Positions 56,274 through 64,000 of a DNA stretch of 64,000 bases are shown here, in pieces. The position numbers and the translations under genes are program-made. Position 1 is the first letter of the stretch. Every line of letters begins with the position of its first letter. The stretch comes from an uncultured Granulosicoccaceae bacterium (GTDB lineage: Bacteria; Pseudomonadota; Gammaproteobacteria; Granulosicoccales; Granulosicoccaceae). The stretch spans positions 1-64,000 of the forward strand of contig CALLLW010000019.1 of assembly GCA_938007995.1 (NCBI GenBank), in the 5' to 3' direction. The notes beneath the pieces are model-generated. The model made no database searches, had not been told where the DNA came from, and saw nothing but the letters and a program-made list of their open reading frames with translations.

Positions 56274-57038
56274 ATGCCGCTAGACAATCTATCCTGGGAC
56301 ATCGTCTTGTGGTGCACATTTGCTCTCGCCTGTGGCGGCCTTATCAAAGGCACACTCGGGGTTGGCACACCCTTGCTGACGGTACCAATGATGGCGCTGG
56401 TATTACCCGCGCAAAGTGCAGTCACACTGATGGCGATGCCGGTTGTGGCTGCCAACCTGTGGCAAGCCGCAAAAGCACCAGACATAAAATCCGCTTTGCG
56501 AAAGTTCTGGCCGGCTGCGGTTGCACTGTTGTGTGGCACGTTGATTGGCACCCGCATCCTGTCTGTGATCGATGAGCGCACTCTGCTTTTTCTGGTCGGC
56601 GTCTGCGTAATTGCATTCACTATGCTGCAGGCTTCTACTTTCAAACTGCAACTCGGGAACCATCTGATAATCCCGGCAGGTATTGTTTTCGGCCTGCTGT
56701 CTGGAATTATCGGTGGCATCTCATCGATGTTCGGGCCCATGCTGATCGTCTACATGATGTCGTTGAAAGGCCTGGGTAAAGACGAGTTCGTGAGCTCGAT
56801 CAGCTTTTTGTATGTCTGTGCGGTGGTGCCATGGACGGTCTCCCTGTTGGCTGTCGGACTGCTGCAAGGACCGCTGTTGTGGGGTTCACTGGCGGCGGTA
56901 ATCCCGGTATCCGTCGGCATGGTGCTGGGACAACAGTTGCGCAGGAAGATCAGCGAGGATCGATTTCAACACCTTATGCTATTGATTTTACTGGCTTCTG
57001 CGTCCAGCATGCTGTGGCGATCCTGGAACCTCGGGTAG
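56274..57038 (+). CDS. TauE/SafE family permease
   Basis: 254 residues with about eight membrane helices. It carries the TauE/SafE-type G-rich motifs, GGLIKGTLGVGTPLLTVPMM in the first half and LSGIIGGISSMFGPMLI in the second. Members export sulfite, sulfoacetate or similar small organic anions, but the substrate is not predictable. It is separate from the tct operon downstream (160 bp gap), though both concern small anions. Confidence 0.93.
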   Translation: MPLDNLSWDIVLWCTFALACGGLIKGTLGVGTPLLTVPMMALVLPAQSAVTLMAMPVVAANLWQAAKAPDIKSALRKFWPAAVALLCGTLIGTRILSVIDERTLLFLVGVCVIAFTMLQASTFKLQLGNHLIIPAGIVFGLLSGIIGGISSMFGPMLIVYMMSLKGLGKDEFVSSISFLYVCAVVPWTVSLLAVGLLQGPLLWGSLAAVIPVSVGMVLGQQLRRKISEDRFQHLMLLILLASASSMLWRSWNLG

Positions 57039-57197
57039 CTCAAATCGAGTACCGGTAGTGATTTCATACGCGCATGCGGCGCACATTTGAAAATACCCGA
57101 TTGACACCAGCATTCTCTACCGATACGGTCGAAGGGTAGCTCTTCTGTACTAGTCCCTATGTAGTACACACCGAGGTCACCGGAGAAAACACCCAAA

Positions 57198-58223
57198 ATG
57201 ACAGTAAAAAAATACCTTTTGAATGCATCTGTAGCACTCGCCATGTCCGCTATGGCTGGCCATGCGGCGGCCGAATGTGCCACTGATTCACTACCTGCTT
57301 CAATGGACGGCCCCGGCGGCTACCCCGAAAGAGCATTGACCATGATTGTCCCTTACGGCCCGGCTGGTGGTTCCGGTCAGGTCGCGCAAGCCATGGCTGA
57401 AGCAGTCACTGGCCTGACTGACGTTTCAATCAATCGCGATCACAAGCCGGGAGGCTCTGGAACCGTTGGCATGACTGCCTACATGGCTGCACCGGCAGAC
57501 GGCTACACGGTTCTGGAACACATTGATGACGCGGCCAGTGCCCACGCACTTGATTCAAGCAAGCCAAACCCTGCTGAAGACCTGATCCCGCTGGTTACTT
57601 CGCAAATCACCTTTTCCCAAATCTATATCCGCACTGAAGAAGATCGCTTCACTGACTGGGCCTCCTTTGTTGAATGGGTGAAAGCACAGGACGGTAAAGC
57701 CACTATTGCCAACGTTTCCAAAGAGGGCTCAATGGAACGTGTGACAATGAAATTCATCACTGACGCTACCGGCATGCAAATTCAGCAGATCTCGTTTGAC
57801 AAAGGCGCACCACGCTATGGCGCACTTGCCGGTGGTCAGGTAGACGCTTTGTTTGAGCAACCGGGTGACGTGCGTAGCTTCCTCGATGCAGGCAAGTTCA
57901 AGCCGATTCTCACTATTCTTAAAGAAGCACCAGATGCTTTCGCAGACGTACCTGATCTGGTTGATGCAGGGCTCGACTTCGAACCACTGCTTCGTTTCCG
58001 TGGCTTCTACGTCAACGCCGGCGCTCCTGAAGATCGCGTTGAATGGCTGAAGTGGGCTTTCCAGAAGGCTTACTGCCAGGAAGACTATCAGGCTTATAAC
58101 GAAAGCAAGTTCATGACACTGATCGACAGCTACCGTGACACAGATGGATCAAAAGACCTGATCACTGAAACTATCGGCCAGTACCGCGCCGTGTATAAAA
58201 CCATGGGGCTTGAAGTCAAGTAA
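57198..58223 (+). CDS. tctC: Tripartite tricarboxylate transporter substrate-binding protein
   Basis: 341 residues. A signal peptide (ALAMSAMAGHAAA) is followed by the Bug/TctC fold: PERALTMIVPYGPAGGSGQVA at the ligand-site start and GGQVDALFEQPGDVRSFL later. It binds a carboxylate in the periplasm and passes it to TctBA. Ligand is unknown; tctC proteins are numerous and diverse. A TTGACA at 57101-57106 may be the -35 of its promoter. First gene of tctC-tctB-tctA. Confidence 0.93.
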   Translation: MTVKKYLLNASVALAMSAMAGHAAAECATDSLPASMDGPGGYPERALTMIVPYGPAGGSGQVAQAMAEAVTGLTDVSINRDHKPGGSGTVGMTAYMAAPADGYTVLEHIDDAASAHALDSSKPNPAEDLIPLVTSQITFSQIYIRTEEDRFTDWASFVEWVKAQDGKATIANVSKEGSMERVTMKFITDATGMQIQQISFDKGAPRYGALAGGQVDALFEQPGDVRSFLDAGKFKPILTILKEAPDAFADVPDLVDAGLDFEPLLRFRGFYVNAGAPEDRVEWLKWAFQKAYCQEDYQAYNESKFMTLIDSYRDTDGSKDLITETIGQYRAVYKTMGLEVK

Positions 58224-58251
58224 GCTTTAAACTTAAAGTTTGCGAAACAAA

Positions 58252-58283
58252 AAAGGCCAATACGCTAACGTGTATTGGCCTTT
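58252..58283 (+). terminator. Hairpin between tctC and tctB
   Basis: A 12-bp stem (AAAGGCCAATAC with GTATTGGCCTTT) closes an 8-base loop 28 bp after the tctC stop. There is only a short T-run. This type of hairpin commonly protects or partially terminates the binding-protein mRNA so that it is made in excess of the membrane subunits. Confidence 0.75.
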
Positions 58284-58338
58284 GTTCGTTAAGACACAAC
58301 CCCGCCAATCAGAACAATTAATTTAAAGCAGAATATTT

Positions 58339-59040
58339 ATGGGCAAACTCACTAAGGGACAGATTGTCGAGGGTGCATTCTGGCTGATACTGGCAGCTTT
58401 TTTCTTTGCCTACTCGTTTGAATTCAATAACAACATAGAAATATACAAGTACGGCGCAACGCTATGGCCGCGCGTTATCCTGCTGCTGATTGCGCTTGCA
58501 GCAATCGGGCAGCTGCTCGATCAGCGCAAAAACGGGGATGCTTCATCGACCAGTAAAATTGCTGCCATCCATGAAGACTCTGCGCAAGACACGCAGTACA
58601 ACTCGCTTGGCTGGTATATCAACACTTTCATTCTGCTCTGCCTGCCCTTTGCCTACATGATCGTACCGGACATCATCATTGAAAAAACCGGCACGCCTGA
58701 AGAAGGCGCTGCAAAAGTTAATATTATTTGTGGTGCTGTATTATTTCTGGCTTACATTGTAATCAGCTGGCGCAATCACGTCGGTGCAATACTAACCCTG
58801 CCATTGTTCTTTGCCGCAATGATGCAGGACATGGGTTTTTATGCCCTGGCTCCAGTGTTCATTATCGGTGTGATGATACTGATGGGTGAACGCAGGCCAA
58901 CGCGCATGGCAATGGTAATGCCACTTATCTACGGAATTCTTATTGCGTTTTTTGTATCGCTACTTTATGTGGGACTTCCCACCGGTTACATCAGTCCGTT
59001 TTATGACTTTGGCACCTGGATGGTTAACACCTTTCAATAG
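58339..59040 (+). CDS. tctB: Tripartite tricarboxylate transporter small membrane subunit TctB
   Basis: 233 residues with about five hydrophobic segments (FWLILAAFFFAYSF; LWPRVILLLIALAAIG; TFILLCLPFAYMIV; VNIICGAVLFLAYIVI; further two at the end). Length exceeds the more usual 150-180 residues because of a central polar stretch around 70-90. It is placed exactly between tctC and tctA, which defines it. It partners with TctA in the inner membrane. ATG at 58339. Confidence 0.85.
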   Translation: MGKLTKGQIVEGAFWLILAAFFFAYSFEFNNNIEIYKYGATLWPRVILLLIALAAIGQLLDQRKNGDASSTSKIAAIHEDSAQDTQYNSLGWYINTFILLCLPFAYMIVPDIIIEKTGTPEEGAAKVNIICGAVLFLAYIVISWRNHVGAILTLPLFFAAMMQDMGFYALAPVFIIGVMILMGERRPTRMAMVMPLIYGILIAFFVSLLYVGLPTGYISPFYDFGTWMVNTFQ

Positions 59041-59098
59041 ATTCATCACACACTACACACAGCTGATATAACAACAACTCATAAAGCGATAGCATTCA

Positions 59099-60607
59099 AT
59101 GGACGCATTTAACAACTTTCTTACCGGCACTGTCACATTGTTCAGTGATCCTGTCGGGGTACTGATTTTTTTCGGCGGTGTTGTTGGCGGCATGCTGTTC
59201 GGCGCAATACCGGGTGTAAGCATGCTGACACTCGCCGCTATTCTTCTGCCATTTACTGCACACCTTAGCCCGGAACATGGAATCATGTTGTTCTCGGTTA
59301 TCTACTGCACCGGTGTTTATGGCGGAGCGATCACAGCCATTCTATTCAACATTCCAGGCGCACCGGAAAACGCACCTACCGCGTTTGATGGTTATCCGAT
59401 GACGCAAAACGGTGAGGCGGGCAAGGCGGTTGGCGCTGCAGTCATGTGCTCGGCGATTGGTGGTGTTGCCTCATGCATTGTGATGATGGCGGCAACCGCG
59501 GCAATCGCAGACTGGGCTATCTCTGCCTTTGGTCCACCTGAAATTTTTGCACTGGTATTTTTTGGCTTGGCAGTCGCGGCTTCAGTGGGGGCCAAGTCAT
59601 TCTGGAAAGGCTGGCTTTCGATCATGGCAGGTTTAATGATTGCCGTGGTTGGACTTGATCCGGTAGGCGGACTAGAGCGCTACAACTTTGATATGCCTTA
59701 TCTTGCAGCGGGCATTCACTTTATACCAACCATTCTCGGCTTCTTTGCTGTATCAGAGATTTTCGTGCAGGCAGAGAAAAAAGCCACCGGCTCTTACAAC
59801 GCACCCAAGCTGAGTGTCGCCTTCCCTACTTTTAAAGAATTGTGGCAACACAAGATTGCCGTGGTTCGCTCTGCAATTATCGGATTCTTTTGTGGCGTAC
59901 TACCGGGCATTGGTGCCACGCTCGCTGCGTTCATGGGTTACAACGAAGCAGTACGGTGGTCAAAAGACAAGGAAGGTTTTGGCAAAGGCAAGATGGAAGG
60001 GGTTATCTCATCTGAAACTGCCAACAATGCAGCAACCGGTGCTGCAATGATTCCGTTGCTTGCACTTGGACTGCCCGGTGGTGCACTGACTGCAATGATG
60101 GTTGGTGTTTTTCAAATGCACGATATGGAGCCCGGCCCACTGGTGTTTTTAAACAGTCCTGATCTGGTTTGGGTGGTATTCGCTGCAATGTTCTTCGCCA
60201 ACCTGTCAATTCTGCTGGTTGGATTTCTGGAAGCAAAAACCATTGTCAACCTGCTGCGCATACCTTTTCAGTACCTCGCACCATTAATTCTTTTACTTGC
60301 GACAGTAGGCGCTTATGCAGTACGCGGTCTTACTATCGATGTGGTCGTGATGTTTGTGGCAGGTGTTGCAGGGTTCTTCCTGCGCCGCTCCGGTTACTCA
60401 GTTGCCGGTATCGTACTTGGTCTGATTCTCGGTAAAATTGGTGAACAAACATTCGCACAGGCGATGCAAATGCTGCACTTTGAGTTCAGCGGATTTTTAA
60501 ACCGACCTATCGCACTGGGGCTGTTAATCGCGGGCTTTATCACCATACTTGCGAGCGTCTATGGTGCTTTCTTTAAGAAGCAGCCAGCTTCAACCGGAAC
60601 AGCTTAG
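59099..60607 (+). CDS. tctA: Tripartite tricarboxylate transporter large permease subunit TctA
   Basis: 502 residues with about eleven or twelve membrane helices. The TctA signatures are MLFGAIPGVSMLTLAAILLP at the start, YGGAITAILFNIPGAPENAP near residue 80 and FFCGVLPGIGATLAAFMGYN in the middle. It is the transport channel, driven by an ion gradient, and takes substrate from TctC. It begins 58 bp after tctB and is the last gene of the operon. Confidence 0.96.
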   Translation: MDAFNNFLTGTVTLFSDPVGVLIFFGGVVGGMLFGAIPGVSMLTLAAILLPFTAHLSPEHGIMLFSVIYCTGVYGGAITAILFNIPGAPENAPTAFDGYPMTQNGEAGKAVGAAVMCSAIGGVASCIVMMAATAAIADWAISAFGPPEIFALVFFGLAVAASVGAKSFWKGWLSIMAGLMIAVVGLDPVGGLERYNFDMPYLAAGIHFIPTILGFFAVSEIFVQAEKKATGSYNAPKLSVAFPTFKELWQHKIAVVRSAIIGFFCGVLPGIGATLAAFMGYNEAVRWSKDKEGFGKGKMEGVISSETANNAATGAAMIPLLALGLPGGALTAMMVGVFQMHDMEPGPLVFLNSPDLVWVVFAAMFFANLSILLVGFLEAKTIVNLLRIPFQYLAPLILLLATVGAYAVRGLTIDVVVMFVAGVAGFFLRRSGYSVAGIVLGLILGKIGEQTFAQAMQMLHFEFSGFLNRPIALGLLIAGFITILASVYGAFFKKQPASTGTA

Positions 60608-60631
60608 CGAATGAGTTGGTTGCGACAATAA

Positions 60632-60660
60632 TGCATCGAGCTTGTACCGGGCTCGATGCA
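60632..60660 (+). terminator. Hairpin after tctA
   Basis: A perfect 10-bp stem (TGCATCGAGC with GCTCGATGCA) closes a 9-base loop, 24 bp after the tctA stop. No T-run follows, so it may act as a 3'-end stabiliser or a weak terminator. Confidence 0.5.
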
Positions 60661-60800
60661 GTCAAACCCTATGCTCTCACCCAGTCTATCTGAGTTTCAT
60701 ACCACACAAACCCTTCCGGGGTTTCGATAGAGAATAAATAGAGCGTCCCTGCACTACACCTCCATAAACTGCCATTTGCAACTAATACTCAGATAATGCT

Positions 60801-61235
60801 TTAGGAGTCAGGCACGATATCGCAAACGATCGCACTTGCCAGCTCGTTTGTGTCATTAAAAAACCAGTGGATGGTATTTTCGTCCTCAACCAGCGTACCG
60901 GTTTTACTACCTGCCGTTAGCGTTGATTCTCCCGACTCCCTGCCTTCGGTCCAACTGCCTTCAAGCATCCAAACCAGTCCCGGACGCGTCTCATGGCTAT
61001 GCCTTGCGATGCTGCCACCGGGTGCCAGACCAATCTCACGCATTTGTAGCTTATAGCCATCAAGATTCAGCGTCTGCTGCATGGATTTACCATCAACCGC
61101 TCCAAGGTTGACTGCACGGATACCCGCGTGCGACTCCGGTGGCGCGCGTTTTGTCATCGTATCCAGGTGTTTCCCGGACCACAAGCCCAGAGAGAAGATT
61201 AACATTACAATTAACTTGTGATTTTTAGACCGCAT
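60801..61235 (-). CDS. Exported cupin-domain protein
   Basis: 144 residues from ATG 61235, which has a strong AGGAG 7 nt upstream; an ATG 13 codons earlier lacks this. A signal-like hydrophobic helix (LIVMLIFSLGLW) directs it to the periplasm or anchors it. The cupin core has GGSIARHSHETRPGLVWMLEGSW, matching motif 1 (two His and a Glu-like position), and a second weaker motif near IHWFFNDTNE. The bound ligand is unknown. It is divergent from the winged-helix regulator, 134 bp away. Confidence 0.85.
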   Translation of the reverse strand: MRSKNHKLIVMLIFSLGLWSGKHLDTMTKRAPPESHAGIRAVNLGAVDGKSMQQTLNLDGYKLQMREIGLAPGGSIARHSHETRPGLVWMLEGSWTEGRESGESTLTAGSKTGTLVEDENTIHWFFNDTNELASAIVCDIVPDS

Positions 61236-61369
61236 AAATAGCTCCTGAGGTGATAAATGTACCGGGGCAGTCATACTGCAGGGATTATTTATAACAGTGT
61301 GATACGCTAAAGTTATGACGGAACTTCGATGTTTTTTCGACTATTCAATGGAGCTAATGCCGAGCTACG

Positions 61370-62941
61370 ATGAATTATCAAATTGGTGACTGGCTGGTAC
61401 AGCAGGATGCCAACCGGCTTTTAAAAGGTAATACCGAAGTACAGCTTGAGCCAAAAGCCATGACCGTATTGTGTTATCTCGCAGCGAATGCAGAAAGAGC
61501 AGTCAAGCGCGAGGAATTAGAATCTGCCTGTTGGCCCGGTCAGGTGGTGGGCTATGATGCATTGAGTAATTCAATCATTAAGATTCGCAAAGCTCTAAGA
61601 GATAACGCAAGAAAGCCGGTATTTCTGGAAACCGTTCATAAAACCGGCTTCCGCTTAATAGCCAGTGTTTCCCAAGTTACAACAGAGCAACCATTAAAGC
61701 CTGATTCAAATCCCGACGTATTCACACCGAATCCATCGAAACCATCGAAACCACTTATTGCAGTACTGCCGTTTCATACATACAAAGACTCGATTGATGG
61801 GAATGAACCCATTCGACTTGCCGGTGATTTGTTAGCCGAAGAAATTATTGTTTCTTTAAGTCGTCAATCAGAGGTTCGCGTCATATCAAGAAGTTCTTCT
61901 TTCCAATACCGCGAGAAATTCAGCCTCAAGCATATTGCAAACAATCTTAATGCAGACCATGTCATTGAAGGCTCTATTGTTGAGGTAGAAGACAAGTTTG
62001 ACATCCGTGTCACACTAAACAATTGCCAGACCACTTCGGTCACATGGGCCGGTAATTTTCACAGCACCAATAACATTGCTCTGGAAACCATTAACCCTAT
62101 CATTTCAGGAGTAATCAGCTCTGTGCTGGCTGCCATCGGCGTGGCCTCCCTACCTTCAATTAACAAAGGTACTCAGAATGAAGCTGCCTACTGTCACTTT
62201 CTCAAAGGCAGAGAACTGGACAGAAGAGACACACCGGAGTGCAATCAGAAAGCACGTCAGCATTTTCTAAACGCTATTGAGCTGGATGCCAGGTTTTCTT
62301 CAGCTCACTCTTACCTCAGTCGTAATCTGGCTGTCTGTATCATCAATCAATGGCCCGAACATCAACCAGATCAATTAAATAAAGCATTGGATCACGCAGA
62401 TCTTGCCATTGCACTGGACCCACAAAATCCACATGGTTATTTTGCAAAAGCAGCAAGCACCTTGTGGTTGCGAGCATATGCAACTGCACTGACAACAGCT
62501 GCAACCGCACTTAATATTGACCCAAGCTTCAGTGAAGCCCATGCGGTAACAGGGATGATTCATCTGTATAACGGTGACCCATTCAAAGCGCTGGAACCGT
62601 TAGAGACAGCAATGCACCTGGACCCGTACTATCGTGATGCATACCAACACATACAAGCCCAGGCTTATTTTCATCTGCGTGAATATTCAAAAGCCGAGCA
62701 ATTATTACGTCAACGCTTATTGCGAAAACCGGATAGCGATACCAGTCGGGTGCTACTGGCAGCAACCTACGGCCATCTTGGAGAAAATAAAAAAGCACTG
62801 AACAGCTGGCACAAGGCAATGGTCATTAACCCTGACTATTCCATCGCTCACAAGCAGTCAATCCTTCCGTACAGAAAATCCGAGTGTTTCGAACAACTTT
62901 TAGAAGGTTTGCAACTAGCAGGAATAAGCAGCCACAGATAA
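61370..62941 (+). CDS. Winged-helix (OmpR/CadC-type) regulator with TPR domain
   Basis: 523 residues. The N-terminal 100 residues are a Trans_reg_C winged helix (VQLEPKAMTVLCYLAANAER; NSIIKIRKALRDNARKPVFLE). A TolB-like region follows (about 125-260; LIAVLPFHTYKDS, IEGSIVEVEDKFDIRVTL). TPR units end it (for example ALDHADLAIALDPQNPHGYF). No transmembrane helix is evident, unlike CadC. It likely senses a small molecule or partner through TPRs. Regulation of the divergent cupin gene is plausible by position only. Confidence 0.87.
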   Translation: MNYQIGDWLVQQDANRLLKGNTEVQLEPKAMTVLCYLAANAERAVKREELESACWPGQVVGYDALSNSIIKIRKALRDNARKPVFLETVHKTGFRLIASVSQVTTEQPLKPDSNPDVFTPNPSKPSKPLIAVLPFHTYKDSIDGNEPIRLAGDLLAEEIIVSLSRQSEVRVISRSSSFQYREKFSLKHIANNLNADHVIEGSIVEVEDKFDIRVTLNNCQTTSVTWAGNFHSTNNIALETINPIISGVISSVLAAIGVASLPSINKGTQNEAAYCHFLKGRELDRRDTPECNQKARQHFLNAIELDARFSSAHSYLSRNLAVCIINQWPEHQPDQLNKALDHADLAIALDPQNPHGYFAKAASTLWLRAYATALTTAATALNIDPSFSEAHAVTGMIHLYNGDPFKALEPLETAMHLDPYYRDAYQHIQAQAYFHLREYSKAEQLLRQRLLRKPDSDTSRVLLAATYGHLGENKKALNSWHKAMVINPDYSIAHKQSILPYRKSECFEQLLEGLQLAGISSHR

Positions 62942-62949
62942 TATATTCT

Positions 62950-63396
62950 ATGAATAAAAACACCGATCAGAGTGAATTGACTGGCGGCTGCTATTGCGGT
63001 CTAGTCCGCTATCGAATCAGCGGCAAGCCAGACAAGGTCGCGTTCTGCCATTGTCAAAGTTGCCGGAAAATCTCAGGTGCTCCGGTAACTGTTGCTGTTA
63101 TGGTAAGGCACGAACGATTAGAGTACACCAACAACCAACCAAAATATTTCACCTCATCAAAGGATGCCCGACGCGGCTTTTGTGACGAATGCGGCACGCC
63201 GGTATGCTGGACTGGCACCTGGCACAATAAAGAACAGGTATTTGTCTATGTTGGAACCCTTGATGATATCAGCAAGGTGCACCCGGACAGGCATGCATTC
63301 ACTGACTCTCAGGTACCGTGGCTTACAGTCAATGAAGAACTGCCTGGTTATGATCACAGCAGCCCATCTGATGCGCTTATTTCTGAACAGACATGA
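62950..63396 (+). CDS. GFA-family zinc-binding protein
   Basis: 148 residues from ATG 62950, 8 bp after the previous stop; an upstream ATG (62884) overlaps the regulator. Zinc-binding cysteines are all visible: GGCYCGLVRY, FCHCQSCRKISG and GFCDECGTPVCW. The fold is that of glutathione-dependent formaldehyde-activating enzyme, though most such proteins are uncharacterised and the activity cannot be claimed. The tight spacing suggests the same transcript as the regulator. Confidence 0.93.
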   Translation: MNKNTDQSELTGGCYCGLVRYRISGKPDKVAFCHCQSCRKISGAPVTVAVMVRHERLEYTNNQPKYFTSSKDARRGFCDECGTPVCWTGTWHNKEQVFVYVGTLDDISKVHPDRHAFTDSQVPWLTVNEELPGYDHSSPSDALISEQT

Positions 63397-63504
63397 ATAC
63401 CCATAAATAAGGAAGCTCGATAATCAACAAAGAGCTTAGTCAACAAATCATGCCCACAACCCACAGTTACCCACGCTATCCGCATACGCGAGTATCACAC
63501 CGCC

Positions 63505-64000
63505 TTGTTTAAGCAAATAACACTGGTCAGACACGGACGCCCGGCTTACAAACACTCCGGCCGCATTCAGTCCAATCAGATGGGCATGTGGATAGAGAAT
63601 TACAACAATGCGCCAATACAAAGTGAGTCTTTGCCTCCCGAAGAACTGATTGATCTTGTGAATCAGGCAAATGTAATCGTTTGCAGCGATACACGTCGCT
63701 CTGTCGACTCAGCCAACAGACTGGATAATGAAAAAATCATCGAGAGAAACCCTGCACTCAGAGAAGCCGGACTTCCGTTCGGGCAAATACCCCTCATCCA
63801 CTTAAAGCCTAAGGTATGGGCTGTTGTATTCCGCATAGCGTGGCTCTGCGGCTATAGCAAAAATTCAGAGAGCGTCTCGCGTTTTCGTTCAAGAGCCGCC
63901 GTCGGTGCAAGCCGGCTTGAACTCCTTGCTGAAAAGCACGAACGCGTTGTGTTTATCGGCCATGGCATTCTTAACCGGCAAATCTCGAAGCGCTTAATCC
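63505..64000 (+). CDS. Histidine-phosphatase-family protein (partial, runs off the window end)
   Basis: An open frame from TTG 63505 gives at least 165 residues. The catalytic RHG motif is at the start (QITLVRHGRPAYKHSG), a CSDTRRSVDSAN block follows, and FIGHGILN carries the second catalytic His. This fits the phosphoglycerate-mutase-like superfamily. No ATG exists before the RHG motif; TTG is the nearest start and no Shine-Dalgarno sequence is visible, so the true start is uncertain. Substrate unknown. Confidence 0.85.
   Translation, partial: MFKQITLVRHGRPAYKHSGRIQSNQMGMWIENYNNAPIQSESLPPEELIDLVNQANVIVCSDTRRSVDSANRLDNEKIIERNPALREAGLPFGQIPLIHLKPKVWAVVFRIAWLCGYSKNSESVSRFRSRAAVGASRLELLAEKHERVVFIGHGILNRQISKRLI

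Noticed and set aside
1-64000. CRISPR array accompanying the CARF gene
   Set aside because: No repeat-spacer structure and no other cas gene seen anywhere in the window.

Overview
The window is a contiguous piece of a Gammaproteobacterium chromosome of medium GC. Three housekeeping neighbourhoods with typical gammaproteobacterial order support this: ychF-pth-rplY-prs-tRNA(Gln)-ispE-lolB facing hemA-prfA-prmC, ybeZ-ybeY-corC-lnt with miaB upstream, and metK-ahcY. Tripartite tricarboxylate transporter genes, an arginine/proline catabolic cluster and a large outer-surface-type protein fit a free-living heterotroph, perhaps marine; the genus cannot be read from the sequence.

Region 1-16.3 kb is a defence island on the minus strand. 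Its core is a seven-gene BREX phage-defence operon, transcribed right to left as brxE-brxA-brxB-brxC-pglX-pglZ-brxL with gaps of 0-45 bp. The set is mixed: brxE is a marker of type 6 BREX, while the ending pglZ-brxL is that of type 1. BrxL is itself unusual. Its AAA+ core is present, but in place of the Lon-like C-terminal domain it carries a domain strongly resembling the MIT_C (phospholipase-D-like) domain of the eukaryotic ESCRT-associated protein MITD1. Downstream lies an orphan CARF-domain gene of the TIGR02710 family, usually CRISPR-associated, broken twice: by an in-frame amber codon and by an IS66-family insertion. That IS66 copy appears to have its own transposase gene interrupted by a second IS66-type element, giving a nested insertion cut by the window edge.

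Region 16.3-40 kb is conserved core. After a gene-poor stretch come a membrane-anchored pentapeptide-repeat protein, tRNA-Met with its own promoter and terminator, ychF/pth/rplY/prs, tRNA-Gln, ispE/lolB and a TPR lipoprotein, all leftward. The rightward hemA-prfA-prmC-ppx/gppA run follows. Next, on the minus strand, come a lone gcvH, then lnt-corC-ybeY-ybeZ-miaB, then ahcY and metK. A perfect 22-bp inverted repeat overlaps the predicted metK promoter and may be an operator for the SAM cycle.

Region 40-53 kb holds a small Cys-containing membrane protein, a large exported beta-helix protein with a Pro/Glu/Gln stalk and a GlyGly-CTERM-like tail, and an amino-acid catabolic cluster. In that cluster arginase, ornithine cyclodeaminase and PutA form a route arginine > ornithine > proline > glutamate, with two Lrp/AsnC regulators. 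A prolyl-oligopeptidase-family peptidase, a short DTW-domain protein and an MFS carrier follow.

Region 53.9-64 kb starts with apparent debris of a type I restriction-modification locus (the last residues of HsdS and an N-terminally shortened ATP-binding regulator). It then has ssb, a TauE/SafE permease, a tctC-tctB-tctA transport operon, an exported cupin opposite a winged-helix/TPR regulator, a GFA-fold protein, and a histidine phosphatase running off the end.
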